Position numbers and translations under genes: made by a program
Assembly: GCF_000003855.2 (NCBI RefSeq)
Contig: NW_003101650.1
Span: 133,054 to 197,053 of the forward strand
Direction: 5' to 3'
Source of the DNA: Blastomyces gilchristii SLH14081
Lineage: Eukaryota; Ascomycota; Eurotiomycetes; Onygenales; Ajellomycetaceae
DNA: 64,000 bases
The notes under the pieces: generated by a model
Told to the model about the DNA's origin: nothing
The model's input: the letters and a program-made list of their open reading frames with translations, nothing else
Databases searched by the model: none
Part shown: piece after piece, positions 36,214 to 47,825 of the stretch
Position numbering within the stretch: the stretch's first letter is position 1
Layout of the letters: every line of letters starts with the position of its first letter

Positions 36214-36746
36214 TGTTACACTCTCAGTCATATCAAGACTCTGCTGCAGTTTCACACAGCTCATTACTTTCATATAGATGATTTCATTCTATTTAAACCA
36301 GTTTTCAATCACTCTATAACATCATTCAGATATATCACAGAAAGATTTAATTAATAAATATAAGAATCTCACTTCTATACAAGATTAGCAGATTACTCTT
36401 TCTTGACAGTGAGACACTGCTAAGATATCACTTCAGCTATTCTCACTCATGAAATGAGAGAAGAGTATTCACTCATTGTCTATATAGAATAGCTAGATGC
36501 TGACTTCTCATTAAAGAAGTCAGTGATTCATTTTTCTTCTACTGAAATATATATAAGAGTTACTGTGTGTCTCATACAATTTTCTTAGTATACTAAGTAT
36601 CATATCTGTGATATTCTCATAATAACTCTGTAGTCTACAAGCTCACTATTTAAGCAAGATAGTCAAGCTCATTTATACAGCTTCTCAAACAACTATCTCT
36701 ACATGACACCGCTGGCCAGCTACTGCTTCGGTTCCGTCACGTTACA
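36214..36746 (+). repeat. family B 3' LTR of B-I
   Basis: 533 bp, from TGTTACACTC (mutated TGTCACGC) to CACGTTACA. It is fully mutated at the start and GC-normal over the last ~50 bases. It is followed directly by minus-strand LINE sequence (L4), so B-I had inserted into L4. Confidence 0.9.
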
Positions 36747-37552
36747 AAAGAAAAGAGAATACAGTCTTAAAGATAGACACATTAAATAAATAAATAGAAA
36801 AGAATAGAAAGAAAAAGTAAAGTATGAAGAGACTGTAATAAAACAAATTATTAAAAGATAGTATATAGCTATTTTAATAGACTATATCTGATTAATTTTC
36901 TTCTCTTTATATTTAGATATTTCTGAATTTAGTCATTTTCTTATAGCTGCTTGAGTTTCTGATAGAAAGTCTATTAGATATTTAATTTCTATCTCAGTTA
37001 AGAATAAGAATCTTATATTTAATTAATTTAGATTATACTTCTCTTTCAATCTGACTCTGAGACTATTATATAATACACAGTGTATTATAATATACTCAGA
37101 ATTCTTATTTATATTATAGAATAAGTATTCTATTGAATTAAATCTATCATTAAATCTTTATATAAGATTTGAAATAGTCATATTCTAGTTTTAACTGTAT
37201 TATAGATAAGAATATTTTCTTTTTATATTTAATTAAACAAGATTTTCACTTGAGTTTTATTTTAAATCTTGAATAATATATACTCTTCTTTTATTTCTAT
37301 CAGCTTTTATTTCACTTATCTAAATAAGATTCTTTTATCTTTCTCTTTATAAAAGACCAGAATATAATTTTTTAAATAGATCTGCTTAATTCTGAACTCT
37401 TTTTTACAGCTGAATCAGTCAATTTATTGTCATGAATATTTATATAAGCAGAAATTTAGTATAGATGAATTATCAGCTTTAATATTCTTCTGTTTTGAAT
37501 TTTCAAAATAGAGTTTAAAATCAGTTCAAGATTCATTTGATTATTATGAATC
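36747..37552 (-). mobile_element. LINE L4, 3' part (minus strand)
   Basis: The reverse complement matches L1 from about 19195 to 19990: the end of RNase H, the CCHC region and the start of the 3' UTR. The hairpin and tail are missing on the left, where the B-I LTR abuts. On the right the LINE stops at GAATC (37548-37552), the TSD of D-plus, and continues at 48136. Confidence 0.85.
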
Positions 37553-37871
37553 TGTGATAAGCTGCGCCTGATCAATTATATAGACTATTTTATTACACTT
37601 CACAGATTTCAATCACTTCATTCTCAAATACATATACTTCAATTCTCAGTCATTCTCAATTATCAATTCTCAGCTGCTATGAATGTGTATAGATTCTTTC
37701 ACTCTGAAGCTTCACTGTATACATTGTTATATACATGTATAAATATTCACTTTAATTACTGATTCTCATACTTTCTCTTTCTTTCTCTTCTCTAATGTTT
37801 TTCTCTTTGTTATATAAGACCTATCAATATTATATCAATCTATTCAGTGTAGACTTCTTATACTAGAAAAA
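37553..37871 (+). repeat. family D LTR, first 5' copy
   Basis: 319 bp from TGTGATAAGCTGCG to GACTTCTTATA (mutated form of CCTCTTACA). It is followed by a leader beginning CTAGAAAAATG. Boundaries were set by comparison with the 3' LTR at 47826-48135, whose end is fixed by the TSD. Confidence 0.82.
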
Positions 37872-38089
37872 TGTTCATTGTCTTCTTATTAGAAATGATT
37901 ATTCATGTATTATCTTCTTATTAGAAATGATTACTCATCAAGATATCTGAATATGTAACAATATATAAGAAATAGAGAAACAGTTAAACAGTTAAGTGAA
38001 CACTGAGTTCTCAGATAGAAGCTTGCTCATCAGTTACTCTGACTCTGTAACAAGATCTTATAAAGAGAGTAAGATCTTACAAGAGAATA
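37872..38089 (+). repeat. family D leader, first copy of a tandem LTR-leader
   Basis: 218 bases that recur after the second LTR (from 38458 to about 38655). They include a short direct repeat (TTATTAGAAATGATTA twice). The duplication gives the order LTR, leader, LTR, leader, gag at the 5' end. Confidence 0.75.
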
Positions 38090-38457
38090 TGTGACAGGCT
38101 GCGCCCGATTAATTATATAGACTATTCTGTTACACTTCACAGATTTCAACTGCTTCATTCTTGAACACATATGCTGTAATTCTCAGTCATTCTCAATTAT
38201 CACTTCAACTGCTTCATTCTTGAATGTATACACTCAGATTCTCAGTCATTCTCAATCGCTGATTCTCAGCTGCTATAAACACATATAGATTCTTCCACTC
38301 TGAAGCTTCATTACATACATTATTACATATGTGTATAAATATTCACTCTGATCACTGATTCTCATACTTTCTCTTTCTTTTCTTCTCTAACATTTTTCTC
38401 TTTATTATATAAGACCTATCAATATTATACTGATCTATTCAGCATAGATCTCTTATA
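38090..38457 (+). repeat. family D LTR, second 5' copy, expanded
   Basis: 368 bp, longer than its neighbour because a ~50-bp internal unit (TTCAACTGCTTCATTCTTGA...) is present twice. The partial D LTR at the right window edge shows a similar internal repeat (CGTACGCTCCGAT twice), so repeat number varies between LTRs of this family. Confidence 0.8.
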
Positions 38458-38739
38458 CTAGAAAAACATTCATCATCTTCTTATTAGAAATGATTATTTA
38501 TGTATCATCTTCTTATTAGAAATGATTACTCACTGAGATATCTGAATGCATAACAATGTGTAAGAAAGAGAAATAATCAGTTAAAGCAGACACTGAGTTC
38601 TCAGATAGAAGCTTGCTCATCAGTCACTCTGATCTCATAATAAAATCTTATAAAGAGAATGTCAGTGAAAGATCTGAGAGCTCTGACCTCAGATGTATAA
38701 GATATTCATATAATTATACATTCAATAATTGATATAATC

Positions 38740-39368
38740 ATGTCTAATAATAATATAAAACTCTTGAATGTGAGCATAGACATAATATTACAGTGACTCT
38801 GAGCAATGTTGAAATTATAATAATAATAAATAGCTGATATGCATGCAACTCAATAATATCAATATGAAGAGATTCAATGATTATCATAATAAGAAACTCA
38901 TACAATTTCAACATCTACAGAATTAAATATAAAAGTACTGAAAGAATGCTTAGATACTTCAGTATATTTCAATACTTTCAATCTCACTCTCTACTCATTA
39001 TGAAGAATGAAAATGCTCATGAAACTGAGTATAGATGAAGATGTCATCAGTTCATTAATCAATCAAGATTGATATATCAATGAATAATTGAAGAATCACA
39101 TGAAACAGAAGTTTCATTCATGAATGAAAGCATATGAATCAGTGTTATAAATATTTGATAATATTATTAAATATCTTGATATTCTGTTCTGAGACACTGT
39201 CATACAATAGAAAGTATTAGATTAATTACAGAGTGTCTAACAGAGAAACACTTCTCTTATAATATTCATCTCTGACTTTAATATCAAGATTCTAGAAGCA
39301 GATAATCAATCTTGAGAGAATTGAATGAAGATTAGCATGATCAAGAAGATATTAACTTCAAACTCTTA
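38740..39368 (+). pseudogene. family D gag, 5' part
   Basis: Frame from ATG 38740 to the N gap, broken by TGA and TAA stops. It has the usual Ty3 gag look: Gln-rich N-terminal helix, then LQSVQQRNTSL, FISDFNIKILEADNQSW and MKISMIKKIL. The rest of gag is in or beyond the gap. Confidence 0.72.
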
Positions 39369-39468
39369 NNNNNNNNNNNNNNNNNNNNNNNNNNNNNNNN
39401 NNNNNNNNNNNNNNNNNNNNNNNNNNNNNNNNNNNNNNNNNNNNNNNNNNNNNNNNNNNNNNNNNNNN
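39369..39468. other. assembly gap, 100 N
   Basis: Exactly 100 N. A round number of this kind usually stands for a gap of unknown length, so distances across it cannot be trusted. Confidence 0.98.
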
Positions 39469-39640
39469 AGAAAAAAAATAAAAAAAAAAAATCATTAAAA
39501 AATATATGAACTGTGAAGCTCACGACCATACTTATAAAAGGCCCCCGGTACTCAACTTTGCTGCTAGCAACTTCATACATTGAAGAACCATCTTTATCAA
39601 GAACAGGGGTAGACGAAATTGTGATTGGAGTTTTATTATA
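39469..39640. other. GC-normal island next to the gap
   Basis: After an A-rich run (39469-39493) comes ~140 bases with ordinary composition, including TATAAAAGGCCCCCGG at 39534-39549, before mutated D sequence resumes. No gene is recognised. It could be unique DNA wrongly joined at the gap, or an unmutated insert. Confidence 0.5.
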
Positions 39641-40144
39641 TCATCAGTGATTTAGACTTCTGTGCTGAAGAATAACAATGATGCAGATGCTATAAATTAA
39701 GTAGACTTAAATATCTATATATAAACAAGAGTCTCTGTTATCTGAACAGGCTTTCAAGTTTCTGAAATCACTTCTGAAGAAGTCACTGATCAATATTAAT
39801 ATAAAGTATGTATTAACTGTAACTGAACAGAATACATCACTTTGAACTATTAATTAGCTTATGTACTCTCTTAATCAAGAGAAAGATCAGTGTCTTCTTA
39901 TTCAAATAATGAATCAGTATCTGTTCACATTAATCACATTGCAGTGAAAGAAGATTCAGAAGATAACTATGAGAATGTCTTAATAAAACAGGGAAAAGAT
40001 TAGCTTCTGTTCAAATTTATAAACAGAAGCTTGAAGAGATCAGATAATAACAATTTAAAGAGAAAATAATAATAAATGCAATTCTTGTATCTACTGTGAT
40101 TAATAACATGTATAATATGAAAGTCATGATAGACAGCAGTATAT
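39641..40144 (+). pseudogene. family D gag end and protease start
   Basis: Degenerate coding sequence that ends in a protease-like motif: INNMYNMKVMIDSS just before the SINE, where the family would have D-S-G. It stops at the SINE tail. RT, which should follow, is absent from the element. Confidence 0.6.
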
Positions 40145-40514
40145 ATTATTATTATTATTATTATTCTTCTTTCAATATACTTATATGCAAGCGGAGCTTA
40201 TAATGAGTCCTTGCATGATGTTAAATACAGGTCAAGTATTGATTATACAGAAGGAAATACAGGTGTTAAGATCATGTCAAGAACATAGAAAAATACAAAG
40301 AAGTGACAATTAGATACATGCGATAATAACTTCTCAGCTCAGAAACATAGAGTGATTCATTGAAGCGATTTGTACATCTCTGTATTTATTAGAAACCTGA
40401 GGTGCTTGAGTTTCAGATTTAATGTATTCTCTGCGGGTTTCGAACCCACGCGCCTTGGTTTCCCATGTCAAGGCGCTACCGGGTGGCCGCATTAACCATT
40501 CGGCCACCGGGGCA
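40145..40514 (-). mobile_element. tRNA-derived SINE with LINE-like 3' tail
   Basis: On the minus strand: a tRNA-related head with pol III A box TGGCCGAATGG (40496-40506) and B box GGTTCGAAACC (40436-40446), a ~250-bp body and a (AAT)n tail at 40145-40166. The last bases before the tail, ATTGAAAGAAG, closely resemble the LINE end (AATTGAAGAAG in L2). A 7-bp stem ATGCAAG/CTTGCAT lies near the tail, as the LINE has its own hairpin there. The head resembles class II tRNA (long variable hairpin GCGCCTTG/CAAGGCGC), but acceptor ends do not pair, so it is not a functional tRNA gene. CG and CC steps are retained. No TSD is visible. Confidence 0.75.
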
Positions 40515-40559
40515 CAGAGAGAGCTATATTACAATATGATAATGAAGATGTCTTACAAT

Positions 40560-40726
40560 TGTAATTCAAAGATTACTTAAGTCAGTGTATAATTACAGGC
40601 GTATACTGACTTCTTATATACTGTATATTAAATTAATTGATGGCTGCTATGACTTCTTTACATTCATAAGTAAGTTCAGAAGTGACTGTGTTATGATTCA
40701 ATAGTTATATATTCTTTCAAATCACA
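40560..40726 (-). repeat. 3' LTR of A-minus
   Basis: 167 bp, ending (plus strand) AAATCACA and starting TGTAATTC. Strongly mutated, unlike its partner at 45691-45857. Next to it on the right is the A 3' extension in reverse. Confidence 0.9.
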
Positions 40727-42340
40727 TTCTTTCTTATCAGATTCAGTCATACTTATGTGATTATAATATCTGTTCTAGCTTCATGCAGATTAGCATATCA
40801 CTAGTATTTACAATTATATAATCTATTTCTGATTCAGCTAGCATTCTGTGTATACTCTCACAAAGAAACTTTCCACTATTATTATTATACTTATTCACTA
40901 ACTTTTCTCATTCTTTAATCATCTCTCATTATATCATTATTAAATATCACTATCTTCTTTAAGATTTCTGCTTCTTCTTCTGACTAACATCTTCTATTCA
41001 TTTATCTATTACATTATACATATTTCTGATGATAGTCTCTTATTCTCACAGTAAGTATTATTGTAGTACTCATATCAGACAGTTCATTAGCAGTAAGTAT
41101 AATATGTTATAAAATATGATCAGAACTTGTTTTCTTCTAACAATTATTAGAATGTATTATCATGAATGACACATTTTCTTCATTTTCTTATACACTCTTA
41201 ACTATTTTTCTTCTCAGCAGGCTTCTGATCATATTTTCTAATATAATTTTATATGAAAACAGATGCTGATGTTTGTTTTTATTCACATAGAATCTTCATA
41301 CATTGACATATCTACATTCACTGATGATAGTAAACATCTCAATATTAAATCATTGATCAAGAACTTGAAGAATGTAATAATAAAGAAATTATCTGTATCA
41401 TATGTAACTGAGTCTTCTATATTTCTCTCTGCTCTCTCTGTTTCTTTCTCTGTTACTCTCTCTCAATCTTCTACACCTGTCTCTGTATCTGATTCTCCTG
41501 CTTCTACTACCTCTGTTTCTGCAATTCTCACTTCTGCTACTTCTGCTCTCTCTGATTCTGCTGTCTCTGCTTTCATTATTAGCTCTTCCTGTTTTAAGAA
41601 GATGTTGTATAGACTTCATAAATCATATTTCTCAGTATGTACACTCTCACTCTTCTTACTGACTTCTAAAACAATTTATTATATGAAAACTGCATATAAT
41701 ATAATGATCTGAAACTCAGTCATAAATACTGATTATTACATTCATTTTAAATATTTATAATAAGATAATTATTCATTTATATCAGAGAATCACTCTCTTT
41801 CTCAATAGTATTAAAATTATAAGTCTTTTTCTTTTTCATCTTTTTCTTCTGACACTGATTTTTCTATTCTTAGAAAAAATCATTATGAGTTTTATTATGT
41901 ACAAAGTTATAATATTCACAGATATTAAGAAACTTTTTACAACTATTAAATTCAATATTGCAGATATATCTGCTCTGATAAATATCTTCAGAATGATTAA
42001 CTTATATCAGTCTATTCTCTGACATTTATCATCTGACTTTATGATGCAGGTGAAGAATATTCATGTTTTCAGAAACAGAAATATGAATATCATACTCTTT
42101 TACACCTGTGAGTGTGAGGCTCATACATCTTGTCTGAAATATTGTTATAAGAATGAGCTATTCACACACTGTGTTCTGCTTTCTGTATTCTCTCATGTTT
42201 CTCTCTCTCTTTCTGAGGAGTCTTGTGCATGTTGTAATTGCATGTACAACTCTAAGGCCAGCAAGTGTTTATTCAGTAACTGTTTTCATCTCTGATTTTA
42301 TGATTTTCATATGCTAACAATAATTCTTAGTTGCTCCGGT
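40727..42340 (-). other. family A 3' extension in A-minus
   Basis: Matches 30340-31937 of A-II in reverse. On the plus strand it has the longest copy of the Ser-rich ORF (41263-41712, 149 codons) and the Cys-containing ORF (42041-42295, with CECE, CLKYC, CACCNC). These are antisense to the element. At about 42338-42350 lies a short unmutated patch (CTCCGGTTCGCGGGACTG) that marks the deletion junction. Confidence 0.55.
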
Positions 42341-43491
42341 TCGCGGGACTGACAGTTCATCTACACAGATCTGCCAGTATTCTGAGAGAAGATCAATCTT
42401 CAATAGATATCAGATGTTTTCAACTGTATTCAACTGTTATTGAATTCATAGCAGTGAATATTCATTCTTGATCATAAGCTTGTTGAGTGCTTGATAATTG
42501 ATACACATTCATCACTTCTCACTTACCTTTTTCACAAATAGAACTGAAAAGCCTCACGCGCTTAATGAGAATTATATGAGATTATGTTCTAGAAGATCTG
42601 TGATCTGACACTTCTGTTCTTTGAGATGTGTTTGTGACAGAGAGTACACATTCTGATTGACTAGTTTCACATCTCTTATATCAATCTCATGTGCAAATCC
42701 TTGTTTCAGTGATAATTTCAGTGAAAGATCTGTTCAGAAGATCTTTTCATACTTCTTCAGAAGCTTCTTCATACACTTGTTCTTCTATATATTCTTTATC
42801 TTAGTTTTCTCTGCTTTCAGATCTTATATAATATACAGAATGCTTTTGAATGAGGTCTTGTGAATTATTCTCTTTACTTGTTAATGTATAAGCAGATTTA
42901 ATTATTCTATATCAGAGATGTAAAATGTTCTTCTTATATCAGTTAATAGAATTGTATGAACTGTTTTCTTTCTATCAGTCAACTGTATATAACATATATG
43001 TCATTGAATCTGCAGATTGAATCTTTGAAATCAATTAAGTCTGAGAATAAGATTATATTTCACATTCTGCAGCTCTCACACTTAAATATGACAAGATCAT
43101 TCTCTGAAGTGCAAGAGAACTCTTACACTTACAGATAATATTAAATATCAGTTATCAGATAATCTTATATATTGAGAATTCTTCACTCAGCAGACCTCTT
43201 TCAGTTTTCAGATTATATAATTATTAATATATTATATAGACACTTGTGTATCTGCTAACACTTTTACAGTCATCTCTCAATTCTTACTTAAGTGCTCTTT
43301 ATACATTAACATTTCAGATCTCAAGATATTAAAATAAGTGTTTACTTCATTCTCATCTGTATCTTATTCAGAAGCCTGCTTTCTCTTAATATTTACAGAA
43401 TTCAGAGAGTCATCTAATGCAGGCATCTCTTTCACTTTGAAGGCTTTTCATAGAATATCAGTGAGTGTCTCTGAGCTCATTAATTCTACTA

Positions 43492-43498
43492 GTTTTTT
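43492..43498 (-). promoter_or_regulatory. -1 frameshift heptamer, A-minus copy
   Basis: GTTTTTT on the plus strand is A AAA AAC on the coding strand, followed by the TAG stop (CTA at 43489-43491), exactly as in A-II. Retention in two independently mutated copies supports a functional signal. Confidence 0.72.
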
Positions 43499-43525
43499 AA
43501 CTCTCTTGCTTCTCTTGACTGCACA

Positions 43526-44031
43526 TAGACTGGCCGCTGAGATCATGAATTTCACATTTGATCTTATTTGGTCTTGTTTCATACATTTCTTAGCGTGAAT
43601 CCCGCTGGGACTAGTCATTAAAAAAACATGTAAAGTGACTATATATCAGATCTTAAAATGAAACCATGACTTGAAAAAAATGAGAAAGTGATCTTATTTG
43701 ATCTCATTTAGTTTCATTCTTGGCATAAAGTTACTATTTTTAGATATTTTAAGGTTTTTTTTAGACTATTTTTCATTTTTTAAAAAGTAATGCTTTTTGA
43801 TAACACTTAAATGAGATTTAAAGTTATTTAAAGCAATAAAAATAATTTAAATTGAGAAGTGAAAATCATGATCTCATTTGAAAAATGTGACAAGAGTAGA
43901 GAGTAAGTCTCACTGAGACAGTATGAGACTACTATCTAATGTTAAAACCGTGTAATGGGATCAGTCGAATTGGTAATGAAACTATTAAAAAATCTGGTCC
44001 TGGTCTCAGACACGGTCACATGGTCAGTCTA
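43526..44031 (+). mobile_element. MITE M5 (hAT-like) with 8-bp TSD
   Basis: 506 bp, TAGACTGGCCGCTGAG to GGTCAGTCTA, flanked by ACTGCACA at 43518-43525 and 44032-44039. The empty site is in A-II near 25625-25637 on the other strand. Subterminal copies of TGATCTCATTT-like motifs occur at both ends, as expected for transposase binding sites. Confidence 0.94.
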
Positions 44032-45292
44032 ACTGCACATACTGTGTGTAATCTTTTATATCATGATTTTGACATCTGCAGTTGAAGCAAGCTTGATACT
44101 CACAATATTAAGATTTTCACTCAGAGAATTTCTTTTTCAAAGAATTCAGTGCTTTAGCAATGATATTCAGATCTAGATTCATTATGTTCAGATGTGTGAC
44201 TTATATCATAGAAGTCTGATTATTCATTCTCTGTTGAAATATACTTAATTACAGTATTTTCTGTTATAATTGACTCACTTGTTTCTGTACAATGAGAATG
44301 TTATATACTTCTTTCACTGTGTCCGATTATAAGGTTAAGCATTTTCATTTCACTCTCAACTTGAGTGTAAGATTATGAATGAAGATCTGTAAACAGAAAG
44401 ATGTTAAAAGCTCTTCATTCAACACAAGATAGTATAAGCTGAAGTGTGTGAAGTATAATATAAGATTACTCACTTATCTACACTCAGTGAAGTATTTATA
44501 ATGCTTGTCTCATGCATTCACTTTCTCAAAGTTCTATAAGATTTATTTGAAAAACTCATTTCATATTCATGAGAATGAATATCATTCTAGATCTATGAGA
44601 TTGATCTTTTCATCAGTTATTTATAATGACTTTGCTTTTTCATGTAGAAATATAGCAGATCTTAAGACTTGTTAAAATTTAATTAACTGTCTGTCTGTAA
44701 GTTTGCATTCAATCTGATAATATAATTGTATCTGACTTAGTCAGCTAATTACAGCATTATTTTTTCAGTCACTATTAAAGCTTAGTAACTTCAGCAGATC
44801 TTCTAGCTTGATATATTTCATACTCAGACTCTTATTCTGTGCAGCAGTCTCAGATAATATGTACACTTCTGATAAGATTATGAATAATTATGATAAGATC
44901 TTCAGATTTAGTACAGTTATCTGTCTGTGTAAATATTCAATCTTTCACTGCAGATCTACAACCTGGTTTTCCCTATTCTTATTAATGATGATAATTGTAG
45001 TGATAAAGCTCTTCATAGTGAATGCTTGATCTGCAGTGAATATCAATTGTTGCTTAGCTTCTATCTCAGTCTATCACTGTGTACACAAGGTCTTGATCTT
45101 ATTTAGAATTCTTATATATATATGAAGCTTCAATTTCAGTTCAGTGATCTCAGCTGCTTTTCTTACTACTTTAAGTAAATTCTCTGAGAGATTCTGTATA
45201 TTTTCCAGTTCAGATAGCAGAGAAGAATGTTTGTATTAACTAGAGAAGATGTTTATTTCAGTGATTTCTCATTGATTGTACAATATCTATTC

Positions 45293-45350
45293 TTATATCA
45301 TTATATCATTATATCATTATATCAGTATATGATTATATCATTATATGATT
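45293..45350. repeat. TATATCATT minisatellite in A-minus leader
   Basis: About six tandem near-copies of a 9-base unit (ATATCATT plus T). The matching part of A-II (about 24325-24375) has only irregular ATAGTGATA-type repeats, so the array expanded in this copy. Confidence 0.7.
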
Positions 45351-45690
45351 TCTGATTTTCATTTCCTGTTATCATTATACAACTTCAGTGATAGTTATCT
45401 CTCTTTTATTCTTCTGAGTAGAGAGCAGTCTTCTTTGAATCTGATTCATTACTCACATTCTCTTTCTCACATCTTATCTATTCACATATATAATATTTAT
45501 CTGAGTGTGAAGTTTTCCCTTAACAAGCAGAGCAGTATCAATTGAATGCTCTTTCACTCACTGCTTCTTCATACACTATCTTTTAAGATGTTTTAGAATC
45601 ACACTGGCATGATAACTATAAATCACTTTATAGATGAAATTATCACACTCTGAAGAAGCCTGCACTTCTCACCAGTTTTTAGACATTAGA

Positions 45691-45857
45691 TGTGATTCAA
45701 AGATTGCTTGAGCCAGCATATAATTACAGGTGTACGCCGGCTTCTTATATACTGTATATCAAATTAATTAGTGACCGCTATGACCTCTTTACATTTGTAA
45801 GCAAGTTCGGAAGCGGCCGCGTTATTATCCGACGGTCGTACGTTCTTCCGAACCACA
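45691..45857 (-). repeat. 5' LTR of A-minus, lightly mutated
   Basis: 167 bp, plus strand TGTGATTC...GAACCACA. It keeps GCGGCCGC and CCGACGGTCGTACG, so the outer two thirds are nearly unmutated. The leader start to its left matches that of A-II. Confidence 0.92.
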
Positions 45858-45861
45858 CAAT

Positions 45862-47825
45862 CATGTATTTTTATGTCTAAGAAACTGAGTCCTGCTGAAT
45901 GCAACTATGAGATCTATAATAAGAAACTTCTTATAATTGTATACTGTCTAGATGAATGAGACTCCGAACTCTGAAGTGTCTCTGAATTTAAGATAATCAC
46001 AGATTATAAGAATCTCAAGTACTTTATAACTATCTGTAAACTCACTGAATAATAGATACAATGATCTGAGTTCTTAAGCTGTTTTTATTTTACAATACAC
46101 TATCATTTCAGCAGCTGAAACTTGATGATAGATGTTCTCTTATAATAAGAGTAAGATATGCCTTCTAATGTAACAGACACCTGTTAAATAAACTGAGAAT
46201 ATCAGCTTCTAGATCTGAAGATATTAGTTAATCAAGATAAAACAACTTATAATACTATACATACTTCTCTGATTAGAACATCTTCTCTCTGAACTGTTCT
46301 TAACACTGATACTGACATTGATATCTCAACTTCTCTCAAATCTACACTGAATGAATTATGATATGTAACAGCTTAAACTGATGAACTTCTTTAAGCACTC
46401 ACTGAAGCAGTATATTAAGAAGCACTCTGATTCTTTTCAGAACTATATATAAGAACTGACATCTCAGAATGTTCAATTAATAATAATAACACTCTATAAT
46501 TCTGTGAACAATGCTGAGTCTCTCACTCTGAACTCTTACACATCTGAATAATACAAGAGATGTATAACTCTCATATAGTTGATCATTCAGATTGTGAATA
46601 ACTGTATTAAATACTCTCTCAGAAGTTCTACTAACTCAAGATATTAAACAGTATCAGATATTTCATCTGAAACTGTAACTATTGTTTCTTCATTATCTCA
46701 TGAAAGAACTGTAGAAAAGATCTGCTGAAATCACTTAATAATTCTGATAGAATCTGATAAGATATAATAATTAACTTCATTATTAATCTCTCTAAGAGTA
46801 AGAGCTGTAGAAACATTCTGATCATTATAAACTGATTAAGTAAGAGTGTAATATTGAAACTCTGTAATAAGATGAATACTGAACAAGTCACTGAAGCTTT
46901 TCTAAAAAGCTCATTCTATCAGATATATGAATTACTGAGATCTATAGTATCAGATCAGAGCTGTTAATTTGTAAGTACTTTCTGAACAAGAATCTGTCAA
47001 GTTCTCAAGATTATACACTGTTTATCAACTGTCTATCACTCTGAGACTGATAATGCATCAGAATGAATAATTTAGACTGTAAAGAATTATCTTCATAAGT
47101 TCTGTAATTACTTATAAGATGATTGACATGACCTTCTTCTACACACAGAGATCACTATCAATGATTAAGATGCTGTCTTAACAGGTGTAAGCCTGTTCTT
47201 TCTTATACACAGTTATCATATAAAAGTGTTGAATCTTCTAGAGATCACACAGTTCACACTGAACCTCTGCAGTTCAATTCAGATCACTGATAATATAGTA
47301 ATAAAGCTCTGAGATACTCACAACTGAGTAGAAGCCTTCATGACAAGCACTAAACAAGATTAAGAGAACTGAATTAATGTTCATCAAGATCTCACTGAGA
47401 AATATAAGATAGAAGATCTGATATAGTTAAATCTTAAGAGTATACAGATCACACACTCATCTCATACATTGAACTATTGTCATGTGAAATACATAGTAAC
47501 AGAGATTCTAGACAGTTATAACTACTATCTTAATACTTCATCAGAGATTCATGATGTATTTCACATGAGCTTGTTTCATTATACTGTTATCAACTCATTT
47601 TCTTCTTAACTGACTTTTAACGGACAACCGCCAGAGATCATAGAAGAAGATAATGAACTTAAACAAGAGATTGAGAATATTCTTAATAAGAGATCTCACA
47701 GCTGTGACTGATAATATCTTGTAAAATAAGTCAGATATAATCACTCAACCTGAACTCTGAGTTCTGTATTATTCAAAACAGCAGTTCTTGACTGATGAGA
47801 ACTGCTTCTGAAAAGAGAGGACTAA
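45862..47825 (+). pseudogene. family D RNase H, integrase and chromodomain
   Basis: RNase H begins [21 protein letters not shown] just after the A-minus insertion, with ITDYKNLKYF following. Integrase: HQVLKIIHCLSTVYHSETD near 47000-47040 is the region before the catalytic Glu. A C-terminal region (SYNYYLNTSSEIHDVFH near 47510-47560) and a chromodomain (YLVK-VRYNHSTW near 47705-47755) follow. The stop pattern is TGA at Trp and TAA at Gln. A purine tract (GAAAAGAGAGGA) precedes the LTR. Confidence 0.8.

Larger units (their letters stand above)
20555..36746 (+). mobile_element. Ty3/gypsy family B, copy B-I (plus strand, nested)
   Basis: The remainder of a plus-strand B element: gag, protease, RT, RNase H, integrase, chromodomain, 3' extension and 3' LTR. 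It is interrupted by MITE M3, the complete A-II element (TSD GTAG) and MITE M4. Its 5' LTR and gag start are missing, having been replaced by the tandem-duplicated A/B segments to the left. The chromodomain places it among chromoviruses. Confidence 0.85.
42341..45250 (-). pseudogene. family A gag, protease and RT start in A-minus
   Basis: Reverse-strand coding remnants matching 24465-26790 of A-II. The gag start codon has become ATA. The gag stop and slippery site are kept (see 43492-43498). MITE M5 splits the gene just after the zinc knuckle. The pol part ends within RT at the deletion junction. Confidence 0.78.
40560..45857 (-). mobile_element. family A copy A-minus, internally deleted
   Basis: Two 167-bp LTRs and a TSD CAAT (40556-40559 and 45858-45861) define an insertion into D-plus. 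It keeps leader, gag, frameshift site, protease, the start of RT and the 3' extension, but RT core, RNase H and integrase (26800-30340 of A-II) are deleted at about 42340. MITE M5 sits in its gag. It could have moved only with proteins from another copy, if the deletion preceded insertion. Confidence 0.92.

Noticed and set aside
40431..40514. A functional tRNA gene on the minus strand
   Set aside because: A and B boxes are good, but the acceptor ends do not pair and no clean anticodon loop forms. A body and an (AAT)n tail follow, so it is a SINE head.
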